Part shown: positions 1 to 10,045 of the stretch, in pieces
How positions within the stretch are numbered: position 1 is the first letter of the stretch
Layout of the letters: each line of letters opens with the position of its first letter
From: an uncultured Hyphomicrobiales bacterium
GTDB lineage: Bacteria; Pseudomonadota; Alphaproteobacteria; Rhizobiales; Devosiaceae
NCBI GenBank assembly: GCA_903828145.1
Contig: CAIKKY010000029.1
Coordinates: 62,001-126,000, forward strand
Direction of reading: 5' to 3'
DNA length: 64,000 nucleotides
The notes under the pieces: generated by a model
Told to the model about the DNA's origin: nothing
Database searches by the model: none
The model's input: the letters and a program-made list of their open reading frames with translations, nothing else
Made by a program: the position numbers and the translations under genes

Positions 1-197
1 TCTCGGGCGTCGACACGGTGATGCAGCCGTTCGATGTTCGGCGCGCCGCCTGGGACCGACTCGCGACGCTGTTTGCCGAGGGGCTTTATGCCGAAGCGGT
101 GACCGAAGCGCGGCTCGAAGAGGTGCCGGACCTCGCCCGGACCCTGCTCAAGGGCGATATCGCCGGGCGGGTGATCGTGACGCCAAAGCCGGATTAA
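1..197 (+). CDS. C-terminal fragment of an MDR-family zinc-type oxidoreductase (AcuI/YhdH-like)
   Basis: Open frame from the window edge, ...GVDTVMQPFDVRRAAWDRLATLF...LLKGDIAGRVIVTPKPD*, resembles the AcuI C-terminus; stop at 195-197. Confidence 0.6.
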   Translation, partial: SGVDTVMQPFDVRRAAWDRLATLFAEGLYAEAVTEARLEEVPDLARTLLKGDIAGRVIVTPKPD

Positions 198-1508
198 TCA
201 GCCGAACTCGGCTTCGGCCATGCGGATGAACGCCTTGCCGCGGTCCTCAAAATTGCTGAACACAATGCCGGGCCGCTCCAACTGGCCATAGCTCGGCGCG
301 CCGGGCGAGAGGATGACGGTATCGAACTGACCGGCGCGGGCCTTCAGGGCCTTTATCGCTGCATCGAGGGTGGCACTTTCGACGACTTCGACCTCGGGGG
401 CAGCGGCATAGGCGAGGGTCGCCAGCCGGTCGCCGGTCACAGGTAGAGTAACAAGCACCGTGACGCCCCGGGCGCTCAGCAGGGTTGCGAGTTCGCGGTA
501 GTCCTGCTGGCGTTCGTGCCCGCCCGCGATCAGCGCGATCCGGCGACCCTGATAGGCCGCGAGCGCCGCCTTGGTGGCCTCCGGCGTTGTGGAAATGGAA
601 TCATCAACGAAGGTGACCCCGCCGATCTCATGGTCTTCCAGCCGGTGCGGCAGGGGCCGGAAGGCTTTGATCCCTGCGATAATGCCGTCGAAAGTCGCTC
701 CGGCCTTCAGCGCAATGGCGGCAGCGAGAAGGGCGTTGTCGCGGTTGTGGTCACCCTTCAGCCGCGAGCGGGCGATGGCGACATCGAGCCGATCAACGAG
801 AAAGGGCGCGAGCGGTGGGACGAGGCGCTTTTTATCGCGGAGCGCAGCGAGCACCAGCGGATTGTCGCGCGCCGCAAGGCCGAGGGCCACGGGGAAGGGC
901 GCGTCGTGGTCGATCAGGTTAAGCTTGTCGGCATAATAGCGCTCGACCGTGCGATGCCAGTCGGTGTGCTCAGGCGAGAGGTTGGTGAGCGCGGCGATAT
1001 CGGGCCGGAAGGCCATATCGGCGGTCTGATAGCTGGAGAGTTCGAAAACGACGATGGCGTTGCGGTCCGCAATCTCCAGCGGGGCGAGGCCGACATTCCC
1101 GGCGAGGCCGGCATCAAGGCCCGAGTGCACCAGCATCAGGTGGACAAGGGTCGCCGTGGTTGATTTGCCCTTGGTGCCGGTGATCGCAATCACCATGCGG
1201 CCTTCGCGATAGGTCTCGGCCCAGAGGTTGAGGTTGGAGGTGACGGCAATGCCTGCCTCACGCGCCACGGCAAACACCGGCCGGTAGCGCGACACGCCCG
1301 GGCTTTTGACGATGGTGCCGAACCGCTGTTCGGCCATGGCGGCATTCAGGTCTTCGGGGCTGATGAATTCGGCACCGTCGATATCGGCCATACCGCTATC
1401 GACGGTGACATAAACCTTGAGATCGGGCGCGCGGGCTTTGAGAAACGCGCGGGTCGAGCGGGCCTCGCGGCCTGCGCCATAGAGGAGGACCGGCAGATCA
1501 AAGCGCAT
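198..1508 (-). CDS. murD2: MurD-like UDP-N-acetylmuramoyl-L-alanine-glutamate ligase (probable MurD2, L-Glu adding)
   Basis: Mur ligase signature ITGTKGKSTTATL, ELSSYQ, TNLSPEHTDWH; start overlaps the end of a murL-like gene. Confidence 0.8.
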   Translation of the reverse strand: MRFDLPVLLYGAGREARSTRAFLKARAPDLKVYVTVDSGMADIDGAEFISPEDLNAAMAEQRFGTIVKSPGVSRYRPVFAVAREAGIAVTSNLNLWAETYREGRMVIAITGTKGKSTTATLVHLMLVHSGLDAGLAGNVGLAPLEIADRNAIVVFELSSYQTADMAFRPDIAALTNLSPEHTDWHRTVERYYADKLNLIDHDAPFPVALGLAARDNPLVLAALRDKKRLVPPLAPFLVDRLDVAIARSRLKGDHNRDNALLAAAIALKAGATFDGIIAGIKAFRPLPHRLEDHEIGGVTFVDDSISTTPEATKAALAAYQGRRIALIAGGHERQQDYRELATLLSARGVTVLVTLPVTGDRLATLAYAAAPEVEVVESATLDAAIKALKARAGQFDTVILSPGAPSYGQLERPGIVFSNFEDRGKAFIRMAEAEFG

Positions 1509-2823
1509 GGCGCAGCCTCTGGTTGAGTTCCTGGGGGATCAGGTGCGCATCGGCATCGTCAAACAGTGCCCCGTAGGCGGAAACGAGACGCGGCGCGCCA
1601 TACTGCCGCTCAAGGTCGGCCGCGAGCGCGTGGACAATCGCATCGTTGCGCCACTCGGGGGCTTGCGTGAGCCGATAGAGGCAGGCGGCGGCCTCTTCGA
1701 TTTCGCCCACACACTCCCAGGGTTTTTGTCCGGCGAGCCCGGTCAACTCCCGGAAGGAGGATTCGGTCTTGGGGTCAGCAAGCAGGTTTTTGCCGAAAAT
1801 GCCGATCAGTCGGTCCTTGGCCATGGCGGGGGCGAAGATCAGGAACACGAAATGGCATTTGGGGCATTCGCCGCACCACAGCGGGCCCTCATGTCCGGCG
1901 AGCCGGAAATTGCGGTTACAGCTCGAAAACACGCGATCAAAGCGGGTTTCCCGCGCAAACAGCGCAGCAATGCGGGCTTCTGAAAACGGCCTGAGCAGCG
2001 AGAAATAGCTCAGCGCACCGCCGGTCGCGCTGCTGAGGATTTCAGCGATCAACTGTTCGAAGCCGAGTGACTTAGAATGCTGGTGGTTGGCCTCGCGCCC
2101 ATCGAACTGCACATTGCCTTCGGAGGCAGAGCGCTCGTTGGAGAGGATGATGCGGTTGTGCCCAAAGAGCAGGGCTGTAAGCGCGGCAATCATGGAATTG
2201 ATGGCGGTCGAGGGCACATGGCCGTTGAAATAGCCGGGCTCGCGGCTGAGGCGGAGCATCTCTGCATCAAGCGTGCGGGTGACATAGACCGGGGGGCGCT
2301 CGAGCGCCGCAACCGAGGTGAGGATCGGCCCCTTGGGATTGACGGCAAAGGGCGTGAACGGAATGCCCGCCCGCTCAAGCAATTGGGTGGACACGAGCGA
2401 ATCCTTGCCCCCGCCAATCGGCACCAGGGCCCGATCGGGCAGGGTGGGGGGCGGCGTAGCCGTTTCTGTGCGCTCGGGCGCGGTGAGGGTGATCCGCCCG
2501 AAGCGCCGCAGATCATTGCGCGCGTAAAACTCGCCGAGGCCATTTTCATAGACATCGAGCAGGAAGACGCGTTCACGCGCCGACAACGGGCTATCGAGCG
2601 AAATGCCAAGCGGCGCAAGCAGCTTGAAATAGCTGACGCCGAGCACGGCGCCGGTCAGCCCGAGGAGGCGCTCAAAGGCGGGGGTGGCGGCAGCACTCGC
2701 GTCAAAGCCCGAGGGGAAGCCAAGTGTCTCGGTAAAGCGATGCTCGCCCAGCCCATAGGTAAAGCGCGCCGTGCCGGTTGCCGGGTCGAAATGGGCAGCG
2801 CCAATGTGAAAATGCGGGTCCAT
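1498..2823 (-). CDS. murL: UDP-N-acetylmuramoyl-L-alanyl-L-glutamate epimerase (MurL-like)
   Basis: GGGKDSLV, SNERSASEGNVQFDGREANHQHSKS and LWCGECPKCHF motifs typical of MurL; start chosen at MDPHFHIG (2823) rather than the longer ORF. Confidence 0.8.
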   Translation of the reverse strand: MDPHFHIGAAHFDPATGTARFTYGLGEHRFTETLGFPSGFDASAAATPAFERLLGLTGAVLGVSYFKLLAPLGISLDSPLSARERVFLLDVYENGLGEFYARNDLRRFGRITLTAPERTETATPPPTLPDRALVPIGGGKDSLVSTQLLERAGIPFTPFAVNPKGPILTSVAALERPPVYVTRTLDAEMLRLSREPGYFNGHVPSTAINSMIAALTALLFGHNRIILSNERSASEGNVQFDGREANHQHSKSLGFEQLIAEILSSATGGALSYFSLLRPFSEARIAALFARETRFDRVFSSCNRNFRLAGHEGPLWCGECPKCHFVFLIFAPAMAKDRLIGIFGKNLLADPKTESSFRELTGLAGQKPWECVGEIEEAAACLYRLTQAPEWRNDAIVHALAADLERQYGAPRLVSAYGALFDDADAHLIPQELNQRLRHAL

Positions 2824-2828
2824 TACCC

Positions 2829-3719
2829 TCAATATACCCTGAGGCTCAGGCGCAGGACGATATCCGATGAGAGGCGCTGAAAGCCATACTCGCGCATGAT
2901 GCATTGCCAGGCGGTGCCAAGCCGCTGGATCGAGAACAGGTTATAGCGCGCCGGATCGTGCCCGCCGGTATCGCCCTGCGCCGCGCCGGCGGCGGCGACG
3001 CCGACCACCGGGACATCGGCCCCGGGGCCCGGAATGGCATAGATGCTTGATTGGTGGGTGTGCCCATGCAGCACGAGTTCGGCCCCGGCCTCGGCAATCG
3101 CCCGCCGGAAGATCGCGGCGCCATAGAGACCGACACGGTAGTGCGACAGCTCCTGGTTGGGCGGGTGGTGGATGGTCACCACGCGGAAATAGCCGCCCTC
3201 GCCCAATAGCTTCAACAGCCGGGTGAGGCGCGCCCCTTGAGCCGCGTCGAAGTGCCCAAGCGCAAAGGCGGGCGCGCTCGGTACGGCACTTGAGCAGACG
3301 ATGATCGCCACATCGCCCACCCGCCGCACATAGGGGAAGCGGCTGGTGTCGAGCGTTTCGCCTCGCAGATACTGGCCCCAGCGCTCGAAGGCGTTGTCGA
3401 GGCCGCCTTTGACATAGGCATCGTGATTGCCCGGCGACACGCAGACGCGGGCCGGGTCGCCTAGGGTTTCAAGCCAGTTGTGGGCGGTGTTGTATTCAGC
3501 GGGGAGCGCGATATTGACGAGATCGCCGGTTACAGCGGTCATATCCGGGGTGTGGCTGTTCATGTGATGGACGAGCTTCACCAGCCCATCGCCCGCAAGG
3601 GTGCGCTGGCGCTTGATGCGCCAGTTCATGTAGCCGACGAGACGCTTGCTCATAAGGTCGCGGGCCCGTACCGGCGGCATGGGCGCAAGATGAACATCCG
3701 AAATATGCGCAAGGTTGAT
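2829..3719 (-). CDS. Metallophosphoesterase, calcineurin-like
   Basis: HISDVHL, TGDLVN, GNHD, HGHTH motifs; start at MINLAHISDVH. Confidence 0.85.
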   Translation of the reverse strand: MNLAHISDVHLAPMPPVRARDLMSKRLVGYMNWRIKRQRTLAGDGLVKLVHHMNSHTPDMTAVTGDLVNIALPAEYNTAHNWLETLGDPARVCVSPGNHDAYVKGGLDNAFERWGQYLRGETLDTSRFPYVRRVGDVAIIVCSSAVPSAPAFALGHFDAAQGARLTRLLKLLGEGGYFRVVTIHHPPNQELSHYRVGLYGAAIFRRAIAEAGAELVLHGHTHQSSIYAIPGPGADVPVVGVAAAGAAQGDTGGHDPARYNLFSIQRLGTAWQCIMREYGFQRLSSDIVLRLSLRVY

Positions 3720-3996
3720 CATTACCCCGGCTAATGCCATGCGGCGCGCCGGGTGGAAATCCCCTTGATGGTGCGTCCCCCGGTTGCTTTGTTTCCCAAG
3801 CGTATCCCGGCCGGTGTACGAAACCGGAGCGCGGTTGATAATTCGGCGTTTACGTCACTGGTCACAGGTGTTAATGCCGAATTTAGACGTCAGGAGGCGT
3901 CCAGGATGGAGAAGGCCCTTTTCGTGACCCGACGACCGTAATGGTCGCTGCCGGCAATGCCGGTCCCTCGTTCTTCCACGATCCGGGAACAGTCAC

Positions 3997-4554
3997 ATGA
4001 ATGCCTTCGAGTTGTCGCGCGCCGATGCGCCGCCGCCTGAGCCCGGCCAGCCGACTGTACGGCCGGCCACCCCTGCCGATGATGGTTTTGTTGACGATCT
4101 GCACGCCATAGCCTTCGGGCCGGGCCGCTTCGCCCGCACGGCGTTTCGGGTACGCGAGCGCTTTCCGATTGATCCCACACTCAGCCTCATTGCCGAGGTC
4201 GATGGCCAGCGCTCGGGCGCGGTGTGGATGACGCCGATCAGCGTGGGCGGCATCGATGGCTATCTCCTCGGGCCGCTTGCCACGCACCCGGCGTTTCGGA
4301 AGCGCGGCGCGGGCAAGCTTCTGGCGCGCGAAGTCACCCGTCGGGCGCTGGCCCAGGGTCCGGGCCGCTTCGTGCTGCTTGTGGGTGATCAGGATTATTA
4401 TTGCCCGCTCGGCTGGGTGCCAACGCGGCCCGGTGCCATCGAATTTCCGGGGCCGGTCGACCCTCACCGCGTACTGGTCTATGCTGATGACGCGAGTCTG
4501 GCGGCGACGCTTGCCGGACCGATCCGCGCCTTTGGGGCGCGCCCACGCGCCTGA
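3997..4554 (+). CDS. GNAT-family N-acetyltransferase (YhbS-like)
   Basis: LGPLATHPAFRKRGAGKLL acetyl-CoA binding motif; VGDQDYYCPLGW C-terminal motif. Confidence 0.8.
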   Translation: MNAFELSRADAPPPEPGQPTVRPATPADDGFVDDLHAIAFGPGRFARTAFRVRERFPIDPTLSLIAEVDGQRSGAVWMTPISVGGIDGYLLGPLATHPAFRKRGAGKLLAREVTRRALAQGPGRFVLLVGDQDYYCPLGWVPTRPGAIEFPGPVDPHRVLVYADDASLAATLAGPIRAFGARPRA

Positions 4555-4588
4555 GGCTGGTTGGCCCGGGGAGGACAGTCTGACTCAG

Positions 4589-5212
4589 ATGCGCCTCATC
4601 AGCACCATTGCCGGACGGCTGCTCGCGGCGCCGCCACGACTGGATGTTGCCCAGCCGCTGGTGCCTGACTGGCGGCCGGATGTGCCGCCGGACACCCCGC
4701 CGGTGGCCGCTGCGGTGCTGATTGCCCTTATCGAGCGGCCCGAGGGGCTGAGCGTACTGTTCACCGAGCGGGCGACCAGCCTGCGCGCCCATTCGGGGCA
4801 GGTGGCGTTTCCGGGCGGGAAAATTGATCGCGGCGACAGCGGTCCGGCGGCGGCAGCGCTCCGCGAGGCAGCCGAAGAGGTGGGTCTTGAGCCATCGGAC
4901 GCCGAAGTGCTCGGCTATCTGCCGCTCTATTTTACCGGCACCAACTATCTCATTACCCCCGTGGTGGCGCGGGTGCGGCCGCGTGCGCCGTTTCTCGCCA
5001 ATCCCGATGAGGTGGCAGACCTGTTCGAAGTGCCGCTGTCGGGCCTCATGGATCCGGCCCGCTATGGCACGCACCAGGTCAGCCGCAACGGGGTGGAGCA
5101 CCGGACCTGGCGGATCGACCATGACCGATTCCTGATCTGGGGGATTACGGCCAATCTGACCCGTGTATTTTTCGAGCAGGCATTGCAGGGAGGGCTGGAT
5201 GCCGACCGTTGA
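4589..5212 (+). CDS. NUDIX hydrolase, CoA pyrophosphatase type
   Basis: Nudix box GGKIDRGDSGPAAAALREAAEEVGL; start at MRLISTIAG within the longer ORF. Confidence 0.85.
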   Translation: MRLISTIAGRLLAAPPRLDVAQPLVPDWRPDVPPDTPPVAAAVLIALIERPEGLSVLFTERATSLRAHSGQVAFPGGKIDRGDSGPAAAALREAAEEVGLEPSDAEVLGYLPLYFTGTNYLITPVVARVRPRAPFLANPDEVADLFEVPLSGLMDPARYGTHQVSRNGVEHRTWRIDHDRFLIWGITANLTRVFFEQALQGGLDADR

Positions 5213-6401
5213 GGCCGCGCTGCAGCGCCTGCGCCATGCACCGTGGCTCCACGCGGCGGAAACCCAGCGGGTTCTGGCGCTGCTGGGCGGCGCCGAGGGG
5301 CGGACCCGCGCGGTCGGCGGCATCGTGCGCGACACGCTGCTGGGGCTCGACCGGGGTAAGACCGATATTGATTTTGCCACTGAACTGACGCCCGACGCGG
5401 TGATGCGGCGTGCGGCCAAGGCGGGCATTGCCGTGCACCCCACCGGGCTCGAGCACGGCACGGTTACCCTCCATAGCGGCGCGCTGGTGGTTGAGGTGAC
5501 GACGCTGCGTGAAGATGTCGATACCGATGGGCGGCACGCGACAGTCGCCTTCGGTACCGATTGGGCGGTGGATGCCGCGCGGCGCGATTTCACGCTGAAT
5601 GCGCTCTATGTTGGCATGGATGGCACGCTGTTCGACCCCTTGTCGGGGCTCGACGATTGCCTCGCCCGGCGCGTGCGCTTTATTGGCGATGCGCGGGCCC
5701 GGATCGCCGAGGACCGGTTGCGGGTCTACCGGTTCTTCCGGTTTTCGGCGAGCCATGCCCAACAGAGTTTCGATGCGGATGGCGTTGCAGCCTGTGCCGA
5801 GGCAGCCGGGACATTGGGGCGGCTTGCGGCTGAACGGGTGGGCACCGAGATGCGCAAGATGCTGAGCCTGCCGCGGATCGGTAAAACGCTCGCGGCCATG
5901 GCCGAGGCCGGGATTGGCGACCTGTCGCCGCTCGGTATCGCGCGGGTGAGTGCGCATGAGGCCGGGCTTGATCACCCGCCCTTTGCCGCGCGGCTGGCGC
6001 TGCTTGCAGAGACAGGCGCGCTCGACCCGCTCGAGGCGCGCTGGCGGCTGTCGAAGGCTGAGAGCCGCCGGGCGTCGGCTATTCTGGCGGCGGCGGCGCT
6101 GATCGGTGAGGTGGCGCTGAACGAGGCCGCTTACCGCTATGCCGAGGTGGTGGATGACGCCTTGGGGGTTGCGCGGGTGCTGTTCGGTTGGGGGGCGGCA
6201 GCCGAAGCGGCGCTCAGGGCGCGGCTTGCGGCCATTCAACCGCAGGGCCTGCCGCTCGCTGGTCGTGATTTTCTGGCGGCGGGGCTCGCGGCAGGCCCTG
6301 CCGTGGGTGACGCGCTCAAACGCGCCGAGCGGCTCTGGATCGACAGTGGCTTCACACTGAGCCGCGAGGCCCTGCTGAGTGCGGCGCTTCAGCCTGATTA
6401 G
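5199..6401 (+). CDS. CCA tRNA nucleotidyltransferase / polyA polymerase family
   Basis: VGGIVRDTLLG, DIDFATEL, RRDFTLNAL, EDRLRVYRFFRFSA motifs. Confidence 0.88.
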   Translation: MPTVEAALQRLRHAPWLHAAETQRVLALLGGAEGRTRAVGGIVRDTLLGLDRGKTDIDFATELTPDAVMRRAAKAGIAVHPTGLEHGTVTLHSGALVVEVTTLREDVDTDGRHATVAFGTDWAVDAARRDFTLNALYVGMDGTLFDPLSGLDDCLARRVRFIGDARARIAEDRLRVYRFFRFSASHAQQSFDADGVAACAEAAGTLGRLAAERVGTEMRKMLSLPRIGKTLAAMAEAGIGDLSPLGIARVSAHEAGLDHPPFAARLALLAETGALDPLEARWRLSKAESRRASAILAAAALIGEVALNEAAYRYAEVVDDALGVARVLFGWGAAAEAALRARLAAIQPQGLPLAGRDFLAAGLAAGPAVGDALKRAERLWIDSGFTLSREALLSAALQPD

Positions 6402-6583
6402 GCGGCGTCATCGGCTTCGGTAATCCGCTCCTTGATCCGCTCGATCATATCCGGGCGGATTTCGGTCTCGCCATGAGCCTCGCGCAGATGCGCGGCGGCG
6501 CGAGCGACCAGATCGGCCTCGGTTTCGGCGCGGGCCGTCCATGAACATCCTGGCACCAGAGTGCCACAGGCATAGGTTTTCAT
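6398..6583 (-). CDS. DUF1059 family small protein
   Basis: Short ORF MKTYACGTLVPGCSWTARAETEADLV...HLREAHG, DUF1059 pattern. Confidence 0.65.
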   Translation of the reverse strand: MKTYACGTLVPGCSWTARAETEADLVARAAAHLREAHGETEIRPDMIERIKERITEADDAA

Positions 6584-6639
6584 CGCCCGGTCTCCTCATC
6601 CTCTCTGCCCTAATGGCGCAGGGGCGGGGTGGGTTCCGG

Positions 6640-7524
6640 TCAGGGCCAGCGAACGGCGGGCGGCATGGAGGACAGGATCGAGTCGACATTGCCGCCGGTC
6701 TTCAGCCCGAACATGGTGCCCCGGTCATAGAGCAGGTTGAATTCGACATAGCGGCCGCGCCGCACGAGCTGTTCCTCGCGGTCGGCTTCGGTCCAGGGCG
6801 TTTCCATGTTGGCGCGGATCAGCTGGGGAAACACCGAGAGGAAGGCGCGCCCGACATCCTGTGTGAAGGCGAAGTCCTTCGCCCAATCGCCCGAGTTGTG
6901 GTGATCGTAGAAAATGCCGCCGATGCCGCGCGGCTCCTTGCGGTGCGCCAGCCAGAAATACTCGTCGCACCACTTTTTATAGGCGGCGTAATCGACACCA
7001 TGAGTATCGCAGGGCTGTTGCATGGCGTGATGGAAGGCGATGGAATCGGGGTCGGTCTGGGTGCGGCGCCGATCCAGAACCGGGGTGAGGTCGCCGCCAC
7101 CGCCGAACCACCATTGGCCGGTGGCAACCATGCGGGTGTTCATGTGCGCGGCAGGGACATTGGGGTTCCACGGGTGCGCGATCAGCGACACGCCGGAGGC
7201 CCAGAAGCCCGCGCCCTCTTCGGTGCCGGGCATGGCCTTGGCAAACTCGGGCGAAAACTCGCCATGAACCGTCGAAATATGGACCCCGACCTTTTCAAAG
7301 ACGCGGCCATGCATCAGCGACATTTCGCCGCCACCGCCCGGCGCGCCGGAATGATCGGTGCGCGACCAGGGCTTCTGCTCGAAACGGCCCGACGGCAGGT
7401 GCGCGTTCGGTCCCGCGAGCGTGTCCTCGAGGGTCTCGAAGGCGCGGCAGAGATCATCGCGCAGCTGGCGGAACCAGGCGGCAGCGATGGCTTTGTTGGC
7501 GTCGAACTTATCGGGCAGGGTCAT
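6640..7524 (-). CDS. hemF: Oxygen-dependent coproporphyrinogen III oxidase
   Basis: [48 protein letters not shown]. Confidence 0.95.
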   Translation of the reverse strand: MTLPDKFDANKAIAAAWFRQLRDDLCRAFETLEDTLAGPNAHLPSGRFEQKPWSRTDHSGAPGGGGEMSLMHGRVFEKVGVHISTVHGEFSPEFAKAMPGTEEGAGFWASGVSLIAHPWNPNVPAAHMNTRMVATGQWWFGGGGDLTPVLDRRRTQTDPDSIAFHHAMQQPCDTHGVDYAAYKKWCDEYFWLAHRKEPRGIGGIFYDHHNSGDWAKDFAFTQDVGRAFLSVFPQLIRANMETPWTEADREEQLVRRGRYVEFNLLYDRGTMFGLKTGGNVDSILSSMPPAVRWP

Positions 7525-7991
7525 GAGAGTGTTTCGAAATGGCCGGTCTGTCGGAGCGCTTCCCCTAGCACGAGCGAGGCGGCGACGGCCACGTTCAGCG
7601 AGCGACGATCTTGTCGCATGGGGATTCGGAGCCGGAGGGCCGCCTGTTCAGCCACAGCATCGGGCACGCCGGCACTTTCCCGCCCCAGCAGCAGAATGTC
7701 GCAGGGGGTGAAGGCCGCCCCATAGGCCGACTCGGCGCCTTTGGTGCTCAAAAGCACCAGCCGCCGACCGGCCGCGACGCGCCACAGGTCAAACTGCTCC
7801 ATGCTGTCGTGCTCGGTGAAATCGGCGTGCGAGAGGTAGTCAAGCGCCCCGCGCTTCAGGGATTTCGCCGAAAAGGTAAAGCCTGTGGGGTGGATGATGT
7901 GCACATGGACATTGAGGCATGCCCCAAGCCGCAGCAGCGTGCCGGTGTTCTGGGCAATGTCGGGCTGGTAAAGGGCGAGATCAACGGGAAT
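7521..7991 (-). CDS. trmL: tRNA (cytidine(34)-2'-O)-methyltransferase TrmL
   Basis: The ORF track starts at GTG 7904 but the conserved N-terminus ([36 protein letters not shown]) continues upstream in frame; proposed ATT start at 7991 preceded by AAGGAAG. Confidence 0.8.
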   Translation of the reverse strand: MPVDLALYQPDIAQNTGTLLRLGACLNVHVHIIHPTGFTFSAKSLKRGALDYLSHADFTEHDSMEQFDLWRVAAGRRLVLLSTKGAESAYGAAFTPCDILLLGRESAGVPDAVAEQAALRLRIPMRQDRRSLNVAVAASLVLGEALRQTGHFETLS

Positions 7992-8210
7992 TCGAGGCTT
8001 CCTTTGGCAAGAGGACTGAGGGCGGCAGTTTAGGGACGGAAACGATGAAAGTCATCGGGTTCGGGCGCGGGACAAGGCTGGACAAGCCAGTTGGACAGTG
8101 CCAAAAGAACCCGGAAATCAGACGCCTGCCCGGGCGGTGGTCGCTTTTGGCGCAAGCCTGGCGGACTGGGGCCGGGCGGGACGTCGGGGCTCAACAGACG
8201 GAAGTTCATC

Positions 8211-8750
8211 TTGGCGACCGAAACCAAAGCACATGAGGGCGCGCCCGATACCGGGCGGCGCGATTTCCTATACGTGGCAGCGGGCGCCGTTGGCGCCGTT
8301 GGCGTTGCCGGCGCGGCGTGGCCGCTCATCAATCAGATGAACCCGGACGCCTCGGTACTGGCGCTCGCGAGCATCGAATTTGACCTGGCCTCGATCGAAG
8401 AAGGCCAGTCCGTCACCATCAAGTGGCGTGGTCTTCCGGTGTTCGTGCGTCATCGCACGGGGGCGGAGATCGACGAGGCCAAGGCCGTGCCGCTGACCGA
8501 TCTCAAGGATCCCGAGAGCGACGAACAGCGCACCAAGCCGGGCCACGAACAGTGGCTCATCATGATCGCCAACTGTACCCACCTCGGCTGTGTGCCGGTG
8601 GGTGAATCGGGCGATTTTGATGGCTGGTTCTGTCCGTGCCACGGCTCGCACTACGATTCGGCGGGTCGTATCCGCAAAGGTCCGGCGCCCAAAAATCTGG
8701 TGCTGCCGCCCTATACGTTCATCTCTGACACCAAAGTGCAGATCGGCTAA
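8211..8750 (+). CDS. petA: Ubiquinol-cytochrome c reductase iron-sulfur (Rieske) subunit
   Basis: CTHLGC and CPCHGSHYD Rieske motifs, N-terminal TM segment; probable TTG start ([10 protein letters not shown]) rather than the longer ORF. Confidence 0.92.
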   Translation: MATETKAHEGAPDTGRRDFLYVAAGAVGAVGVAGAAWPLINQMNPDASVLALASIEFDLASIEEGQSVTIKWRGLPVFVRHRTGAEIDEAKAVPLTDLKDPESDEQRTKPGHEQWLIMIANCTHLGCVPVGESGDFDGWFCPCHGSHYDSAGRIRKGPAPKNLVLPPYTFISDTKVQIG

Positions 8751-8764
8751 GGGAAGTATCCAAC

Positions 8765-10039
8765 ATGGCCAGCCACGATTCCAGCTATGTGCCGGGCAGC
8801 GCCGTCGAGAAATGGCTCGATGAACGCCTGCCGGTGATCCGGTGGTCCAAGACCCACCTTTTGGATTTCCCGACACCGAAGAACCTCAATTACTGGTGGA
8901 CCTTCGGGGGCATCCTCGCCGTCATGCTGGTGGTGCAGATCATCACCGGCATCATTCTGGCCATGCATTACACCCCCAATGTCGCGATGGCGTTCGACTC
9001 GGTCGAACATATCCGGCGCGACGTGAATGGCGGGCGGATCATTCAGGCGGTCCACGCTGTGGGCGCCTCGATGTTCTTCTTTGCGGTGTATGTTCACATT
9101 TTCCGCGGGCTGTTTTTCGGCTCGTACAAGGCGCCGCGTGAGATCCTGTGGATCCTCGGCGTGCTGATCTTCGTGCTGATGATGGCGACCGCCTTCATGG
9201 GCTATGTGCTGCCGTGGGGCCAGATGAGCTTCTGGGCTGCGACGGTGATCACCAATATCTTTGCGGCCATTCCGGTGGTCGGCACTCCGGTGCTCGAATT
9301 GCTGCGCGGCGGCTTTGCGGTGGATAATGCCACGCTGAACCGCTTCTTCTCGCTGCATTACCTTCTGCCCTTCGTGATCGCCGCCGTGGTGGTGCTGCAC
9401 ATCTGGGCGCTGCATGTGCCGGGTAACAACAACCCGACCGGCGTTGATGTGAAGTCGAGCCGCGACACGCTGCCCTTCCATCCGTACTTCACGATGAAAG
9501 ATCTGTTCGCGATCCTCGTCTTCATGATCCCGTTTGCGTGGTTCGTGTTCTTTGCGCCGGACCTTCTGGGGCATCCGGACAATTACGTGATGGCCAACAG
9601 CCAGGTGACCCCGGCGCATATCGTGCCCGAATGGTACTTCCTGCCGTTCTACGCCATTCTGCGCGCCATCGATTTCAACATCCTGTTTATCGATAGCAAG
9701 CTCGGCGGCGTGATCTTCTTTGCCGGGTCGATCCTCGTGCTGTTCTTCGTGCCGTGGCTTGATACCTCGAAGGTGCGTTCGGGTACGTTCCGCCCGATGT
9801 TCAAGTGGTTCTATGCCCTGTTCGTCGTGAACTTCGTGCTGCTTGCCTATCTTGGGGCGTCGCCGGCCGATGCCAACGTGCTCGGGCTCTCGGTGGCCGA
9901 CTTCTCGAAGGTCTGCACGGCCTACTACTTCTTGTACTTCTTCGTCGTGCTGCCGGTGCTGGGGCGGATTGAAACGCCCAAGCCGCTGCCGGCGTCGATC
10001 TCCGAAAGTGTTCTCGGTCAGCCGGCTGCGGCGGAATAA
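8765..10039 (+). CDS. petB: Cytochrome b
   Basis: Full-length cytochrome b, [40 protein letters not shown]. Confidence 0.96.
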   Translation: MASHDSSYVPGSAVEKWLDERLPVIRWSKTHLLDFPTPKNLNYWWTFGGILAVMLVVQIITGIILAMHYTPNVAMAFDSVEHIRRDVNGGRIIQAVHAVGASMFFFAVYVHIFRGLFFGSYKAPREILWILGVLIFVLMMATAFMGYVLPWGQMSFWAATVITNIFAAIPVVGTPVLELLRGGFAVDNATLNRFFSLHYLLPFVIAAVVVLHIWALHVPGNNNPTGVDVKSSRDTLPFHPYFTMKDLFAILVFMIPFAWFVFFAPDLLGHPDNYVMANSQVTPAHIVPEWYFLPFYAILRAIDFNILFIDSKLGGVIFFAGSILVLFFVPWLDTSKVRSGTFRPMFKWFYALFVVNFVLLAYLGASPADANVLGLSVADFSKVCTAYYFLYFFVVLPVLGRIETPKPLPASISESVLGQPAAAE

Positions 10040-10045
10040 GGGGCG

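Noticed and set aside
4334-5593. 419-aa minus-strand ORF across the GNAT/NUDIX/CCA genes
   Set aside because: Spans three well-supported plus-strand genes and shows no domain.
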